A stretch of DNA of 64,000 nucleotides from Streptomyces endocoffeicus (GTDB lineage Bacteria; Actinomycetota; Actinomycetes; Streptomycetales; Streptomycetaceae). The stretch covers positions 744,001 to 808,000 of the forward strand of contig NZ_JAERRG010000001.1 in NCBI RefSeq assembly GCF_016741935.1. The letters run 5' to 3'. The notes below the pieces were generated by a model. The model made no database searches. It was not told where the DNA came from and worked only from the letters and a program-made list of their open reading frames with translations. A program made the position numbers and the translations under genes. How positions within the stretch are numbered: the first letter of the stretch is position 1; every line of letters starts with the position of its first letter. Positions 1 to 14,600 of the stretch are shown here, in pieces.

Positions 1-3000
1 GGGTCGAGCAGCCGCACGGCGGTGTTGTCGACGGGCCGCCCGATGGGGGCGGGGCCGGGCGTCCAGGCGTCGGGGTCCGCCGGGAGCGGGCAGGCCGTCG
101 CCACATGGGTCTCGGCGGGGCCGTAGTGGTTGTGCAGCCGCCGTCCGGGGCGGTCGGCGCAGAACGTGCGGATGGCGCCGTGCGGGGTGAGCGCCTCACC
201 GGCCTGTACCAGGTCGGTGAGGCGCGGCAGTTCGAGCCCCTGGGCGGTGGCGGCCTCGCACACGGCGTCGATGACCAGGTTGGGCGCGTACAGCTCCTGG
301 ACGCCCGTGTCGTGCAGCCACCGCGCCAGGCGGGCCGGGTCCCGGCGGACGTCCTCGGGGCAGACCACGAGGGTCTTGCCGTGCAGCAGGGCGGAGAGGA
401 TCTCCTGGACGGAGACGTCGAAGCTGACCGCGGTGAACTGGGCCACCCGGGTGCCCGGCCCGCCCGGCAGCTGCGCCTGGTGCCAGTCCAGAAGGTTGGC
501 GAGGGCGCCCGCGGGCATCAGCACGCCCTTGGGGCGCCCGGTCGAACCCGAGGTGTAGATGACGTACGCCGGGTGCGCGGGGTCGAGCGGCCCGGCGCGT
601 TCGTCGTCGGTGACATCGGTCGCGGGGTACGCGGCGAGCGCTTCGGCGGCCTGCCGGTCGTCGATCGCGAGCGTACGGCCGGCGAGCGCTTCCGGAAGTG
701 CCCCGGCCAGTTCGCTGGTGGTCAGCACGAGGGCGGGGCGGGCGTCCTCGAGCATGAACGCGATGCGCCCGGCCGGGTACTCGGGGTCGACGGGCAGATA
801 CCCGGCGCCGGCCTTGAGAACCGCCATGAGGGCGGTGACCAGGCCGGCCGACCGGGGCATGGCGACCGCGACGAGGTCCTCGGGGCCCACCCCGCGGTCG
901 ATGAGCAGCCGGGCGAGGCGGTTGGCGCGCGCGTTCAGCTCCGGGTAGCCGACCGCGCCGGCCGCGGTTTCCACGGCCACGCCGTGCGGGCTGCGGGCGA
1001 CGGCCGTCTCGAACCTCTCGGACAGCGAGGCGTCCGGCGCGGCGCGGACCGCGCCGTGCCCGCCGGTCAGCACCATGGCCCGTTCGCCCTCGTCGAGGAG
1101 TTGCACCTCCCCGAGGTGCGCCTGCGGGTTCGCGGTCATGGCCGTCAGCAGCCGCAGGAGCCGCGCGACGATCCGCTCTGCCGTGTCGCGCTCGAAGAGA
1201 TCGGTGCTGAATTCCAGACCCGCGTTCAGCCCGTCCGCACTGCCGTCGGGGGCGTGCCGCTCGGCGAAGGACAGCAGCAGATCGAATTTGGCCGTCCCCG
1301 TGTCCGAGTCCAGTTGCTCGACCGTGAGGCCCGGCGCCCCCACGCCGCCCTCGGGGGCCGCCGCGTCCGCCGGTGTCTGCCGCCGCTCGGTGTTGTTGAA
1401 GGTGAGCATGGTCTGGAACACCGGGTGCCGGGACTGTGAGCGCTTGGGGTTGAGCGCCTCCACAAGCCGCTCGAACGGCAGGTCCTGATGGGAGTACGCC
1501 GCCAGGTCCGTGTCCCGGACGCGGGCGATCAGCTCCCGGAAGGTGGGGTTGCCGGAGGTGTCGGTGCGCAGCACCAGCGTGTTGACGAAGAATCCGACGA
1601 GATCGTCCAGGGCGTCGTCGGTGCGACCGGCCACCGGGGTGCCCAGCGGGATGTCGGTGCCCGCCCCGAGCCGGGTGAGCAGCGCGGCGACCGCGGCCTG
1701 GACCACCATGAAGGGGCTGGCCTTGGTGGCGCGCGCCAGGGAGCGGATCCGCTCGTACAGCGGTCCGGGCACCTGGTAGGGGATGCGTTCGCCGCGATGG
1801 GCGGAGGTGGCGGGGCGCGGCCGGTCGGCGGGCAGCGCGAGCTCGTCCGGCAGCCCGGCCAGGGTCTGCTTCCAGTAGGCGAGCTGACGCGAGATCAGGC
1901 TGTCCCCGTCGTCCTCGGAGCCGAGCACCTCGTGCTGCCACAGGCTGTAGTCGGCGTAGCTCACGGGCAGCGGCCGCCAGGCGGGGGCGGCGCCGTCGCG
2001 CCGTGCGGCGTAGGCGGAGACGATGTCGCGGGCGAGCAGCGGCACCGACCAGCCGTCGCCCGCGATGTGGTGGACCAGGAGCAGCAGCACATGTTCCCGC
2101 TCACCGGTCTCGAACAGCCACACCCGCAGGGGGAGTTCCTCGGTCAGCTCGAAGCCGTACCCCACGGCGGCGGCGATCTCCCGCTCCAGGCGGTCCGGCG
2201 GCACATCGGGGACGACGGTCAGCGCGGGCCGTGCCTCCGGGCCGTGCAGCACGACCTGGTACGGGCCTTCGGCGTCCTCGGCGAAGACCGTGCGCAGCGA
2301 CTCGTGGCGCTCCGCGACGTCCATGAGCGCGTCCCGCAGCGCCGCGCGGTCCAGATCGCCGGTGAGCCGCAGCGCGAAGGGGATGTTGTACGTCGGGGAG
2401 GGGCCCTCGAAGCGGTGCAGGAACCACAGCCGGCGCTGGGCGAAGGAGGCCGGGACGCGCCCGGGGCGCGGTTCGGCGGGCAGCAGCGCCGGCCGGGCCG
2501 ATCCGGCCGTGTCGAGGGCGCGGGCGATCCCGGCCACGGTCGGCGTGTCGAACAGCTGCCGCACCGCCAGCTCGGCACCGAACACCGAGCGGATGCGCCC
2601 GGCGAGCCGGGTGGCGAGCAGTGAGTGTCCGCCGGCGTCGAAGAAGTCGTCGTCGATGCCGACCGTCGGCAGCCCGAGGACCTCCGCGAAGAGGCCGCAC
2701 AGGATCTCCTCCTGGGGGCCGCGCGGGGCACGGCGTGCCCCGGTGGCGGCGGCCGGACCGGTGTCGGGCACGGGCAGGGCCCTGCGGTCCACTTTGCCGT
2801 TGGCGGTCAGCGGCAGCGCGTCGAGGACGACGAACGCGGCGGGCACCATGTAGTCGGGGAGTTCGGCGGCGAGGTGCGCCCGCAGGTCCTCCGGGGACGG
2901 GGTGGTGCCGCGTTCGGCGACGAGGTGGGCCACCAGGCGTCTGTCGCCGGGGCGCGGCTCCTGCACGGTGACGACGGTCTGGGCGACGTCGGGGTGGCCG

Positions 3001-5633
3001 CCCAGCCGCGCCTCGATCTCACCGAGCTCGATGCGGAAGCCGCGCAGCTTCACCTGTTCGTCCGCGCGCCCGAGATATTCGAGGGCGCCCTCGGGGCTCC
3101 AGCGCACCAGGTCGCCGGTGCGGTACATGCGGGCGCCGGGCGGGCCGTAGGGGTCGGCGACAAAGCGTTCCGCGGTGATCCCGGGGCGCCGCCAGTAGCC
3201 GCGTGCCAGGCCCGCTCCGGCGATGTGCAGCTCGCCCGCCGTGCCGGGCGGCACCGGGCGCAGCCCCGTGTCCAGGACCATCAGCCGGGTGTTGTCCAGG
3301 GGGCCGCCGATGGGGACGGAGGCGGGGACCTCCTGCCCCCGGGGAAGCCGGTGGCGCACCGCGAACGTGGTCGTCTCGGTGGGCCCGTACACGTCGACGA
3401 CGGTCGTGTCGGGGCAGGCGCGCATCACCCGGCGGACGGACGCGGCGGGGACCGCCTCTCCCCCGGTCCACACCTCGTGGAGGCCCGCGAAGTGTTCGGG
3501 CGCCTCGTCGGCGACGAGCTGGAAGAGACCGGTGGTCAGGAACAGCCCGGTGATCTCGTGCTCGACGAGCAGCTTGCCGAGCAGGTCGGCGTCGAGGTCG
3601 CCGGGCGGGGCGACGACGGCGGTGCCGCCGGTCAGCAGTGGCACCCACATCTCGTAGGTGGAGGCGTCGAAGGCGTGCGGCGAGTGGATCAGGACCCGGG
3701 TGTGGGCACCGCCGGTGAACGAGCGGTCATGGGCGAGTTCGAGCACATGGCGGTGGGTGGCGGCGACGCCCTTGGGGGTTCCGGTGGAGCCGGATGTGTG
3801 GCAGATGTAGGCGATCTGGTCGGCGTGGACGCGCGGCAGCGGCTCCCTGGGCGCGGGACCGGGTTCCGGGGCGTCGTCGTCCACGACGACCGACGGAAGT
3901 CCCAGGTCCGCGGCGCGGTCGGCGTTCGCCCGGTCGGTCAGCACCAGGGAGACACCGGCGAGGCCGGTGAGCAGACGCAGCCGGTCGGCCGGGTCGCGCT
4001 GGCGCAGCGGGACGTACGCGCCGCCCGCCTTGCAGACTCCCAGCGCGGACACGACGACGTTCGCCGAGCGCTCCATGAGCAGCGCCACCGGGGTCTCCGA
4101 AGCCACTCCGAGCCGGGTCAGGCGGTGCGCCAGCGCCTCGGAGCGGGCGTCGAGCGCGGCGTAGTCGAGCGCGTCGGCGCCGGTGCGGACGGCGATGGCG
4201 TGCGGGGTGCGGGCGGCCTGGGCCCGGAACGCCTCCGGCAGGCTGAGGTCCGGGATGTCGGTGTCCGCGCCGCGGCCGAACCCGGACACGGCCCGGTGTT
4301 CGTCCCGGGAGAGCAGCTCGAGTCGGCCAACGGGCCGCAGCGGGTCGGTGGCGACCGCGGTGAGGACGCGGACCACGCGGTCCAGGACGGCGCGGGCCGA
4401 CGCCTCGGTGACCAGGTCGGGCTGGTGGTCCAGGCGCAGCCGCAGCAGGCCGCCGCGGCCGACCGCGACGAGCGCCAGCGGATAGTGGGCGGCGTCGCGG
4501 TTGCGGGCACCGACGACGGTCAGGCCGCGCGCCCCGCCCGGCTTGTCGTTCCCGGCCGCGAGGTCCACGGGGTAGTTCTCGAACACCATCGTGGTGTCGA
4601 AGAGTTCACCGGCTCCGGCGAGCCGCCGCACCTCGGCGAGGTCGATCTGCTGGTGGGCCTGGAGCCGGGTCTGCTCGTCCTGGACCCGGCGCACCATGTC
4701 CACCAGCGGCTCGGCGGGGCGCAGCCGTATCCGGACGGGCAGGGTGTTGATGAACAGGCCCACCATCGTCTCGACCCCGGCGAGTTCGGGCGGCCGCCCG
4801 GAGACGGTGGCGCCGAACGCCACGTCGTCGCGGCCGGTCAGCCCGCCGAGGACGACCGCCCAGGCGCCCTGCACCAGCGAGTTGAGGGTCAGCGCACGCT
4901 CCCGGGCGAGGGCCGCGAGCGCCTCGTAGGCGGCGGGTTCGAGCTGGGCGTCCAGGCGTCCCGGCACGACCGCGGGCCGGTCGCCGGCCCGGGGCGCGAC
5001 CAGGGTGGGGCCGTCGAGTCCGGCCAGCGCCTCGCGCCACGCGGCCACCGCGGCGTCCCGGTCCTGGTCGGCGAGCCAGCGCAGATAGTCCCGGAAGGGC
5101 CGGACCCGTGGCAGCCCGCTGTCGTCGCCCCGGGACGCGTACAGCGCGAGCAGTTCGCGCAGCACCATCGGGCGCGACCATCCGTCCAGCAGGATGTGGT
5201 GGTTGGTCAGGATGAAGCGGTGCCGGCCGTCGCCGAGCCGCAGCAGGGTGAACCGCATCAACGGCGGCTTGTTGAGGTCGAAACGGCGCCGCCGGTCCGC
5301 CTCCAGCACCCGGTCCGCCGCCGCGGCGCGCTCGTCCTCGGACAGCGCGGCGAGGTCGATTTCCTCCCAGGGCAGGGTCACCTCGTGCGGAATGAACTGG
5401 ACGGGCCGCCGCAGGCCCGCGTAGCGGAAGCCCGCGCGCAGATTGGCGTGGCGCCGCAGCAGAGTGCGGCACGCGCTGCGCAGCGCCTCCGGGTCGAGGT
5501 CGCCCTCCAGGTCCATGGTGTCCTGCACGACATAGACGTCCGGCGCCGCCTCGTCGTAGACGCTGTGGAAGAGCAAGCCCTCCTGCAGCGGGGCCAGCGG
5601 CAGGATGTCCTGCAGTCCGGACTGCGTCGCCAT
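1..5633 (-). CDS. NRPS C (partial): C-A(Ile/Val)-T-C-A(Pro)..., last synthetase of the lipopeptide line
   Basis: This gene starts at 5633 with an ATG that overlaps the stop of the preceding NRPS gene (ATGA), and it runs off the left edge after about 1,877 residues. The first C domain opens with [14 protein letters not shown], the form usual downstream of an epimerase domain (DCL type). The first A domain has its P-loop near residue 618. Its binding-pocket residues read DAYFWGVTF, which points to a branched aliphatic residue (Ile or Val). A carrier domain ([12 protein letters not shown], near 1,000) and a second C domain (HHIAGDG, near 1,190) follow. The second A domain has pocket DVQLVAHVA, a proline-type code. 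By analogy with laspartomycin these are Ile10 and Pro11, and a carrier plus cyclising thioesterase domain should lie beyond the window. Exact Ile versus Val is not settled by the code alone. Confidence 0.9.
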   Translation of the reverse strand, partial: MATQSGLQDILPLAPLQEGLLFHSVYDEAAPDVYVVQDTMDLEGDLDPEALRSACRTLLRRHANLRAGFRYAGLRRPVQFIPHEVTLPWEEIDLAALSEDERAAAADRVLEADRRRRFDLNKPPLMRFTLLRLGDGRHRFILTNHHILLDGWSRPMVLRELLALYASRGDDSGLPRVRPFRDYLRWLADQDRDAAVAAWREALAGLDGPTLVAPRAGDRPAVVPGRLDAQLEPAAYEALAALARERALTLNSLVQGAWAVVLGGLTGRDDVAFGATVSGRPPELAGVETMVGLFINTLPVRIRLRPAEPLVDMVRRVQDEQTRLQAHQQIDLAEVRRLAGAGELFDTTMVFENYPVDLAAGNDKPGGARGLTVVGARNRDAAHYPLALVAVGRGGLLRLRLDHQPDLVTEASARAVLDRVVRVLTAVATDPLRPVGRLELLSRDEHRAVSGFGRGADTDIPDLSLPEAFRAQAARTPHAIAVRTGADALDYAALDARSEALAHRLTRLGVASETPVALLMERSANVVVSALGVCKAGGAYVPLRQRDPADRLRLLTGLAGVSLVLTDRANADRAADLGLPSVVVDDDAPEPGPAPREPLPRVHADQIAYICHTSGSTGTPKGVAATHRHVLELAHDRSFTGGAHTRVLIHSPHAFDASTYEMWVPLLTGGTAVVAPPGDLDADLLGKLLVEHEITGLFLTTGLFQLVADEAPEHFAGLHEVWTGGEAVPAASVRRVMRACPDTTVVDVYGPTETTTFAVRHRLPRGQEVPASVPIGGPLDNTRLMVLDTGLRPVPPGTAGELHIAGAGLARGYWRRPGITAERFVADPYGPPGARMYRTGDLVRWSPEGALEYLGRADEQVKLRGFRIELGEIEARLGGHPDVAQTVVTVQEPRPGDRRLVAHLVAERGTTPSPEDLRAHLAAELPDYMVPAAFVVLDALPLTANGKVDRRALPVPDTGPAAATGARRAPRGPQEEILCGLFAEVLGLPTVGIDDDFFDAGGHSLLATRLAGRIRSVFGAELAVRQLFDTPTVAGIARALDTAGSARPALLPAEPRPGRVPASFAQRRLWFLHRFEGPSPTYNIPFALRLTGDLDRAALRDALMDVAERHESLRTVFAEDAEGPYQVVLHGPEARPALTVVPDVPPDRLEREIAAAVGYGFELTEELPLRVWLFETGEREHVLLLLVHHIAGDGWSVPLLARDIVSAYAARRDGAAPAWRPLPVSYADYSLWQHEVLGSEDDGDSLISRQLAYWKQTLAGLPDELALPADRPRPATSAHRGERIPYQVPGPLYERIRSLARATKASPFMVVQAAVAALLTRLGAGTDIPLGTPVAGRTDDALDDLVGFFVNTLVLRTDTSGNPTFRELIARVRDTDLAAYSHQDLPFERLVEALNPKRSQSRHPVFQTMLTFNNTERRQTPADAAAPEGGVGAPGLTVEQLDSDTGTAKFDLLLSFAERHAPDGSADGLNAGLEFSTDLFERDTAERIVARLLRLLTAMTANPQAHLGEVQLLDEGERAMVLTGGHGAVRAAPDASLSERFETAVARSPHGVAVETAAGAVGYPELNARANRLARLLIDRGVGPEDLVAVAMPRSAGLVTALMAVLKAGAGYLPVDPEYPAGRIAFMLEDARPALVLTTSELAGALPEALAGRTLAIDDRQAAEALAAYPATDVTDDERAGPLDPAHPAYVIYTSGSTGRPKGVLMPAGALANLLDWHQAQLPGGPGTRVAQFTAVSFDVSVQEILSALLHGKTLVVCPEDVRRDPARLARWLHDTGVQELYAPNLVIDAVCEAATAQGLELPRLTDLVQAGEALTPHGAIRTFCADRPGRRLHNHYGPAETHVATACPLPADPDAWTPGPAPIGRPVDNTAVRLLD

Positions 5634-8600
5634 CACATGGTCCTCCAGTCGTCTTCCAGCAATTCGATCTCGTCCTGGCTCAGCAGGCTCAGGGAAACGT
5701 CCGAGACGGTGAGCCCGCCCGCGTCGGGGCGTTCCGCGTGCTCGGTGAGGGCCGTGAGGGCCTGGAACCACAGGTCCGCCAGCGCGCCGACCTCGGTCCG
5801 GTCGAGGATGCCCTCCGCCCAGGTCCAGGTGGCGGCCAGTTCGGGTCCGCGCGGTCCGTCGTCGGTACGGGCGTTGAGCTCCAGGGGGTGGGCGAGCGGA
5901 ACCCGGGGGTCGGTGCCGCCGATGCCGGCGGCGCTGGTGAGCACGGTCCAGTCCGGGACCGTGGCGCTGCCCGCCTCCTCGGCGTCCGCGACCGTGAAGC
6001 GTCCCAGGTAGTTGAAGGCCACCCGCGGCTCGGGCAGGCGGGTGAACCCCGGTGCGGTGCTCGCGTTGAGATACCGGACCAGGCCGTAGCCGATGCCCTT
6101 GTCGGGCACGGCCCGCAGCTGCTCCTTGATCCGCTTGACGGCCTCCCCCGCGGCCGGGCCCCCCGCGAACGCGTCGGCGAGGTCGACGCCGCCCGGGTCG
6201 ATCCGTACGGGGTAGAGGCTGGTGAACCAGCCCACGGTGCGGGACAGGTCCACGGCGCCCACGAGGTCCTCCTCACGCCCGTGGCCCTCCAGGTCGAGGA
6301 GCACCCCGGCGGGCGGCCCGCCCGCGCCCCAGGCGCCCCGGCCGCCGCGCCAGCGGGCCCACGCCAGAGCGAACGCCGTCAGCAGCACGTCGTTGATCTC
6401 GGCGGTGAACACCGAGGGCACGCGGGTGAGCAGATTCTCGGTGACCGCGACCGGCAGCGTGACCGTCAGATGCGCCGCGCTCCCGTACCTGTCCCGGGCC
6501 GGGTCCAGTGCCCGTCGGCCCAGCAGCGGGTCCCCCGGCCGCAGCACCTCCTGCCACCAGGCGGCCTCCGCCGCCCGCGCGGGCCGTGCCGCCGCCTCCG
6601 TCAGGCGCTGCGCCCAGCGGCGCAGCGAGGTGCCCACGGGCTGGAGTTCCGGCTGTCGCCCGGCGCTCACGGCCCGGTACGCCTCGGCCAGGTCGGGTAC
6701 GAGGACGCGCCAGGACACCCCGTCGACCACCAGGTGGTGGACGAGGAGGAGCAACAGGCCCGGAGTGTCCGCGCCGCGGTCGAACCAGACCACCTGGACG
6801 AGTCGTCCCGCGTCCAGGTCCAGACGCTCCCGTGCGGCTTCGGTCTCCCGCCGTACGAGATCCCGCTGGGCCGGCTCCTCGAGTCCGGCGGCGGCCACGC
6901 GGCGGACCAGGGACGCGGCGTCGACCGTGCCCGGTCGGCGTACCTCCAGCCGCCGTTCGTCGGCGGCGGTGAGCCGGGCCCGCAGGGCGCCGTGGTGGTC
7001 GAGCACCGACTGCACCGCGGACCGCAGATGCTCATGGCGGAGGGCCGCGGGCACCTGGATGAGCCGCGACTGGTTGAACTGGTCGGCCGGGCCGCCTCGT
7101 TCGAGGAACCAGCGCACGATCGGCGTCAGTGGTACGTCTCCGACGTCCGCCCCCGGCTCCTCCGCGGCCACCCGGACGGTCTCCGTGGCGATGTCGGCGA
7201 GCGCGGCGACCGTGCGGTGCTCGAAGACGTCGCGCACCGCGAGTTCGAGTCCGGCCCGCCGGGCGCGGCTGACGAGTTGGATGGACATGATGCTGTCGCC
7301 GCCGAGATCGAAGAAGCCGTCGTCGATGCCGACCCCGTCCAGCCCCAGCACGTCGGCGAACAGCGCGCACAGGGTCTTCTCCCGCTCGGTGCGCGGGCCC
7401 CGCCGGTCCGCCTCCGGCTTCCCGCCGTACACGGGCGCGGGCAGGGCGCGCCGGTCGAGCTTCCCGTTCAGGGTGAGCGGGAGCGCGTCCAGGACGACCA
7501 CGGCCGACGGCACCATGTGCTCGGGCAGGGCGGTGGCGAGATGGGCGCGCAGCGCGTCGGACCCGGGGGTGGACTCGGCGCGGGCGGTCGGCACGGCATA
7601 GGCCACGAGGCGTTTGTCGCCGGGCCGGTCCTCGCGCAGGATCACCGCGGCCTGGGCCACCGAGGCGTGCGCCTCGACCGCCGCCTCGATCTCGCCGAGC
7701 TCGATGCGGAAGCCGCGCAGCTTGACCTGGTCGTCGACGCGGCCGTGGTACTCCAGGCGCCCGTCGGCCAGTCGGCGTCCGGTGTCCCCGGTGCGGTACA
7801 TGCGGCCCTCGCCGAACGGGTCGGCCACGAAGCGCTCGGCGGTGAGGCCGGGCCGGCCGAGATAGCCGCGGGCCAGACCGGCTCCGACGACGTACAGCTC
7901 CCCGACGACACCCGTGGGGACCGGCCGGAGCCGCTCGTCCAGCACGTACACGGCGAGATCCGGGATCGGTTCGCCGATCACCGAGCCGGACGAGGCGGCG
8001 ACGACGGCTTCGTCGAGCGCGACATGTGTGACGTGCACGGTGGTCTCCGTGATGCCGTACATGTTCACCAGGGACGGGGCGTCATCAGGGTGCCGGGAGT
8101 ACCAGTCGGCCAGCCGGCCCGGCTCGAGCGCCTCGCCGCCGAAGACGACATGGCGCAGGCGGAGCCGCGCGGCGTCCTCGGAGTTGTCCCGGTCGGCCGC
8201 CATGAGCTGGTAGAAGGCCGACGGGGTCTGGTTCAGCACGGTGACGCGCTCGTCCACCAGGAGCTTCAGGAACCGGTCCGGGGTCCGGCTGGTCTCGTGG
8301 GAGACGACGACCAGCCGTCCGCCGTGCAGCAGCGGTCCCCACAGTTCCCAGACGGAGAAGTCGAAGGCGTAGGAGTGGAACAGCGTCCATACGTCGTCGG
8401 GGCCGAAGTCGAACCAGTGACCGGTCGAGTCCATCAGGCGTATCGCGTTGCCGTGCGGCACCTCGACCCCCTTGGGCCGCCCGGTGGATCCCGACGTGTA
8501 GATGACATACGCGGTGTCCAGGGGCGAGAGTGCCACATCCGGGTCGGCGGCGTGGTACCGCTCCGACTCGGCGAGCACATCGGGCGTCACGGTGAGGATC

Positions 8601-11600
8601 GGCCGCGCGTCGTCGATCATGTACGCGATGCGGTCGGCCGGGTAGGCCGGGTCGATGGGCACGTATGCCGCACCCGACTTCAGTACGCCGAGGACCGCGA
8701 CGACCAGCTCCTCGGTGCGGGGCATGCTCAGGCCCACATACCGCCGTGGGCCCGCTCCCCGCTCGCGCAGCAGATGGGCCAGCCGGTTCGCCCGCGCGTT
8801 CACTTCGGAGTAGGTGAGGGACGTGGTCTCGTATGTCACCGCGATCGCGTCCGGAGTGGCGGCCACCTGCCGCTCGAACCTGGACACGATCGTGTCGCCG
8901 GAGATCGTGTCGCCGGAGGCGGCGGGGTGCCGTGGCGGCGCGGTCAGCTCGCGCCACTCGGCCGGGTCGAGGATCCGGAGGTCCTGTATCCGGACGGCCG
9001 GGTCGGCCGCCACCTGCTCCAGCAGGCGGACGAAGCGGTCGGCGATGCGCTGCGCGGTGGCCCGGTCGAACAGGTCCGTGCTGAAGTCCAGCGCGCAGCC
9101 CAGCCCGGCCCCGGTGGCCCCGGCCGCCCCGGCCGCCCCGGTGGTCTCGGTGATCTCGGTGATCTCGAAGGCGAGGTCGAACTTCGCCGAGGGCGCCCCG
9201 AGCGGTCGTCCGGTGACGGTGAGCCCCGTCCGCGCGGTGAGCGGCCGAGCGGCGTTGTTCAGGTTGAGGACGGTCTGGAAGAGCGGGTGCCGGGCCAGCG
9301 AACGCTCCGGGTTGACCACCTCGACCAGCCGCTCGAAGGGCAGGTCCTGGTGCGCGTACGCCTCCAGGTCCCGCGCCCGGACACGTTCGACCAGTTCGGT
9401 GAAGGTGGGGTTGCCGGAGGTGTCGGTGCGCAGCACCAGCGTGTTGACGAAGAACCCGACGAGGTCGTCCAGCGCGTCGTCGGTACGGCCCGCGACCGGT
9501 GTGCCGATGGGGATGTCGCTGCCCGCCCCGAGCCGGGTCAGCAGGGTCGCCAGGGCCGCCTGAAGGACCATGTACAGACTCGCGCGTTGCTCACCGGCGA
9601 TCCGCGTCAGCCGCTCGTACAGGCCCGGCGGCAGCTCGAACCCGACCCGGTCGCCCCGGTAGGAGGCGGCGGCCGGCCGTGGCCGGTCGAAGGGGAGGGC
9701 CAGCTCCTCCGGGAGCCCTTCCAACGCCCGGGTCCAGTGGTCGAGCTGGCGCGCGATCTCGCTGCCCGAGTCGGACTCGTCGCCGAGGAGGTCACGCTGC
9801 CAGAGGCTGTAATCCGCGTACTGCACCGGCAACGGCTCCCAGGCGGGGGCGCGGCCGGACGTCACGCGGGCCGCGTACGCCGCCGTGAGGTCGCGGACCA
9901 GGATGCCGCGCGACCAGGCGTCGCTCGCGATGTGATGCGTCAGCAGGAGCAGGGCCGAACGGTCGGTTTCCGCACCGCCGGAGCCTCCGGCGGCGGCGGG
10001 CAGCCGGAACAGCGAGGCACGGATCGGTATCTCGGCGGAGAGATCGAAGGCGTACGCGGCGGCGTCGCGCATCAATCGGTCCACGGACCCCTCGTCGGCC
10101 ACCTCCGCCACGCTCAGCGGAACCGGTGCCTGATCGGGTGCGAGGACGACCTGATAGGCGCCGCCGCCCGCGTCGTCGGCGAACACCGTGCGCAGGCTCT
10201 CGTGGCGCACGACCACGTCGTTCAGGGCCTGGCGCAGCGCCTCCTCGTCCAGCGCGCCGGTCAGGTCGAGGGAGACCACCATGTTGTAGGCATCGCTCGG
10301 CCCCTCCAGGTGCTGGAGGAACCACAGACGCTGCTGGGCGTGCGACAGCGGCACCCGGGCGGGCCGCTTCGCGCTCACCACCCGGCCCCGTACGGCGGCG
10401 GACTCGTCGAGTGCCGTGGCGAGTTCGGCGACGGTGGGTGCCTCGAAGACGCGGCGTACGGCGAGTTCGGCGTCCAGGACGGTACGGATGCGGCTGACCA
10501 GTTTGGTCGCGAGGAGGGAGTGGCCGCCGAGATGGAAGAAGTCGTCATCGATAGTGACCGACTCCAGGCCCAGTACCTCGGCGAACAGACCGCACAGGAT
10601 CTCCTCGCGCGGTGAGCGCGGCGCCCGGCCGGTGGCGGTGTCGGGGCCATAGTCGGGCGCGGGCAGCGCCCGCCGATTCAGCTTCCCGTTCGCGGTGAGC
10701 GGGAAGGCATCCAGGGTCGTGAAGGCGGAGGGCACCATGTACCCGGGGAGTTGCGCGGCCACATGCTCACGCAGGGCCAGGGACTCCGGTCCACCCGCCA
10801 CGGATGGAATGACATAGGCCACAAGACGCTTGTCCCCGGGCCGATCCTCACGCACCAGAACGGCGGCCTGCGCCACCTGCTCATGCCCGGCCAGCACGGC
10901 CTCGATCTCACCCAGCTCGATACGGAAGCCCCGCAGCTTGACCTGGTCATCGACCCGGGAGAGGTACTCCAGCTCGCCCACGGCCGTCCATCGCACCAGG
11001 TCACCGGTGCGATACATCCGCCCACCGCCGGTGCGGTCGAACGGATCGGCCACGAAGCGTTCAGCGGTCAGCCCCGAGCGTCCGTGATAGCCACGGACCA
11101 CACCCTCACCCGCGATATACAGCTCACCGGGAACACCGGCCGGGACCGGCCGCAGGCCGTCGTCCAGCACATACACCTGGGTATTGGCGATCGGCCGCCC
11201 GATACGGGGCGCACGCGCGGTATCCGGGGTGACCGACCAGGCTGTCGACCAGATCGTGGTCTCCGTCGGGCCGTACATGTTCGTCACCGACCCGGCCCGC
11301 TCAGCCAACGCCACCGCCAGATCGGCGGGCAGAGCCTCACCACCGACGAGGACCCGCACTCCTGTGAGCACGGAGGCGTCCTCGGCCAGCACCGCCCGCC
11401 ACAGGCTGGGCGTCGCCTGCATCACCGAGATCCGCTCATTGGTCACGAGCGCGCACAGCGCCACCGGATCCCGTACCGCATCCCGCTCCGCCACCACCAC
11501 CGCCGCACCACTCAACAACGGCACGAACAGCTCAAGGCCCGCGATGTCGAACCCGACGGTGGTCACGGCCAGCAACCGGTCCGCCCCGGTGAGCTGGAAC

Positions 11601-14600
11601 CGCTCCGCCATCGCCACCACAAAGTTCGCCAACGGCCCCTGCGGAACGACCACCCCCTTCGGCCGACCCGTCGACCCCGATGTGTAGATCACATACGCCG
11701 CGTGGGACGGCGCAGGGGGAACGAACCGCCGCTCCCCCTCCATCCGGGAAAGCTCCTCGGCGGTCTCGGGCGCGTCCAGCAGCACCCGTGGGAAGTCCAC
11801 ATCCGGCAGCACGGACTCCAACTCACCAGTGGTCAGGATGAGTTGAGGTGCTGCGTCCTGGAGCATGTAGGCGAGCCGGTCGGCCGGATACTCCGTGTCC
11901 AGCGGCAGGTACGCCGCCCCGGCCTTCCACACCGCCAGCAACGCGACCACCAGATCCACCGACCTCGGCAACGCCACCGCCACGAACGCCTCGGGCCGCA
12001 CCCCACGGTCGGCCAGCAGCCGCGCGAGACGATCGGCCCGAACGTCCAGCTCGCGATACGACAGCGACACCCCACCAGCCACCACCGCCACCGCGTCCGG
12101 TGTCCGCGCCACCCGCTCCCCGAACAACTCCACCACCGAACGACCCGGCACCTCACCCGCCGTGTCATTCCAGTCCCACAACACCGACCGCGCCTCGGCC
12201 TCGTCCAGCAGCTCGACACGGTCGAGCGGCGCGTCCGGGGCGTCGACCATGCCCCGCAGCACCCGCAGATACCGCCGGCCGAGGGCTTCGACGGTGCTCC
12301 GATCGAACAGGTCGGTGCTGTACTCCAGCACTCCGGGCAGTCCCCCCGCGCCATGCGGCTGTTCGGTGAAGGCGAAGGACAGGTCGAACTTGCCCACTCC
12401 GGTGTCGGCCGCCATCGGCGACACGGTGAGATCGGGGATCCCGGCCACGGCCTGCTCGGTGGCCGCCGTGTCGGTGTTGTTGAACGCCAGAAGCACCTGG
12501 AAGAGCGGATGGCGGGCCAGCGAACGCTCCGGATTGAGCACCTCGACCAGCCGCTCGAAGGGCAGGTCCTGATGGGCGTAGGCGGCCAGGTTCCGGGTGC
12601 GCACACGCTCGATGAGCGCGCGGGCCGTGGGACGCCCCGACGTGTCGGCGCGCAGCACCAGCGTGTTGATGAAGACGCCGACCAGGTCGTCGAGCGCGGT
12701 GTCGGTGCGGCCCGCGATCGGTGTGCCGATGGGGATGTCCGTCCCCCCGCCGAGCCGGGTCAACAACGCCGCGAGCCCCGCCTGGACCACCATGAACGGG
12801 CTCGACTGCGTGTCCCGTGCGAGCGCGGCCACCTTGTCGTAGAGGTCGGCCGGAATCTCGAAGGGAATGCGGTCGCCCCGGTAGGAGGCGACGGACGGCC
12901 GCGGCCGGTCGTACGGCAACTCCAGCTGATCCGGCAGGTCCGCCAACGCGCCGGTCCAGTAGGTGAGTTGCCGTGCGATCTCACTCTCCGGATCGGACTC
13001 CTCGCCCAGGACGTCGCGCTGCCAGATGCTGTAGTCGGCGTACTGCACCGGCAGCGGTTCGAGTGCGGGAGCCTCGCCGGTGGTGACCCGCGCGGCATAC
13101 GCGGCCGTCAGATCGCGTGCCAGCGGTGCGCGGGACCACGCGTCGCTCACGATGTGGTGCAGAACCAGCAGGAGAACGTGTTCCGCGCCGCCGTCGAGGG
13201 CGAACAGCGTTGCGCGGACTGGCAGTTCCGCCGCGTCGGCGGACAGGTCGAAGCCACGGCGGGCGGCCTTACGCAACTGCCCTTCGAGACTCACCCGGTC
13301 CGTTTCCACCGTCGTCAGCTCGGGGCTTGCCTCATCGGCCGGGCGCACGACCTGGTACGCACCGTCGGCGTCCTCGGTGAAGACGGTGCGCAGGCTCTCG
13401 TGCCGGGCGACCACATCGCCCAGGGCCAGCCGTAGGGCGTCCCGGTCCAGGGGGCCGGTCAGCCGCAGCGCGATGGGGACGTTGTAGGTGGCGCTGGGGC
13501 CCTCGAACTGGTTCAGGAACCACAGCCGCCGCTGGGCATACGACAGCGGAATCCGCTCCGGGCGCGGATCGGCCACCGTCAGGCCACGACGCACACCATC
13601 GGTCGCGAGGGCGGTGGAGATACCGGCGACGGTCGGGGTCTCGAAGAGCTGCCGGATGGGCAACTCCGCGTCCAGGACGGTACGGATGCGGCTGACCAGT
13701 TTGGTCGCGAGGAGGGAGTGGCCGCCGAGGTGGAAGAAGTCGTCATCGACGGTGACCGACTCCAGGCCGAGAACCTCGGCGAACAGACCGCACAGGATTT
13801 CCTCACGCGGCGAACGCGGCGCCCGGCCGGTAGCGGTGTCCGAACCGTAGTCGGGCGCGGGCAACGCACGCCGGTCCAGCTTTCCGTTGGGGGTCAACGG
13901 CAGCTCTTCGAGGGTGACGAAGGCCGAGGGGACCATATAGTCGGGTAGCGACCCGGCGGCGTGCTCCCGCAGGTCCGTATCGGAAACGCTGGGATCCGCC
14001 ACGACGTACGCGACCAGTCGCCGGTCCCCGGCCCGGTCCTCCCGTACGACGGCGGCCGCCTGCGCCACCTCGGGGTGACCGCTCAACACGGCCTGAATCT
14101 CGCCCAGTTCGATACGGAAGCCCCGCACCTTGACCTGGTCATCCACCCGGCCCACGTAGACCAGTTGGCCATCGGCGTTCCAGCGCGCTACATCACCCGT
14201 GCGATACATCCGCGCACCCGCCGGACCGTAAGGATCGGCGGTAAACCGCTCAGCGGTCAGATCCGCACGCCCCAAGTAGCCACGCGCCAGCACCACACCA
14301 CCGATGTACAGCTCACCGGCCACGCCCGGCGGCACCGGACGCAGACCGGCATCCAGCACATAGGCGCGGGTGTTCCAGAACGGCCGCCCAATCGGCACCG
14401 CACCACCAGCAACCTCCTGACCAGGCTCGATCCGGAAGTCGGCGCAGTTGACCGTCGCCTCCGTCGGACCGTACGCGTTGACCACCCTTACACCCGGATG
14501 CGCCGCCCGCCAGGCTGCCAGCGCCTCGCCCACCAGCGCCTCACCACCGGTGATCAACGTCCCCGACGGCGACACCTCCTCGGGCAGCGCTTCCAGCATT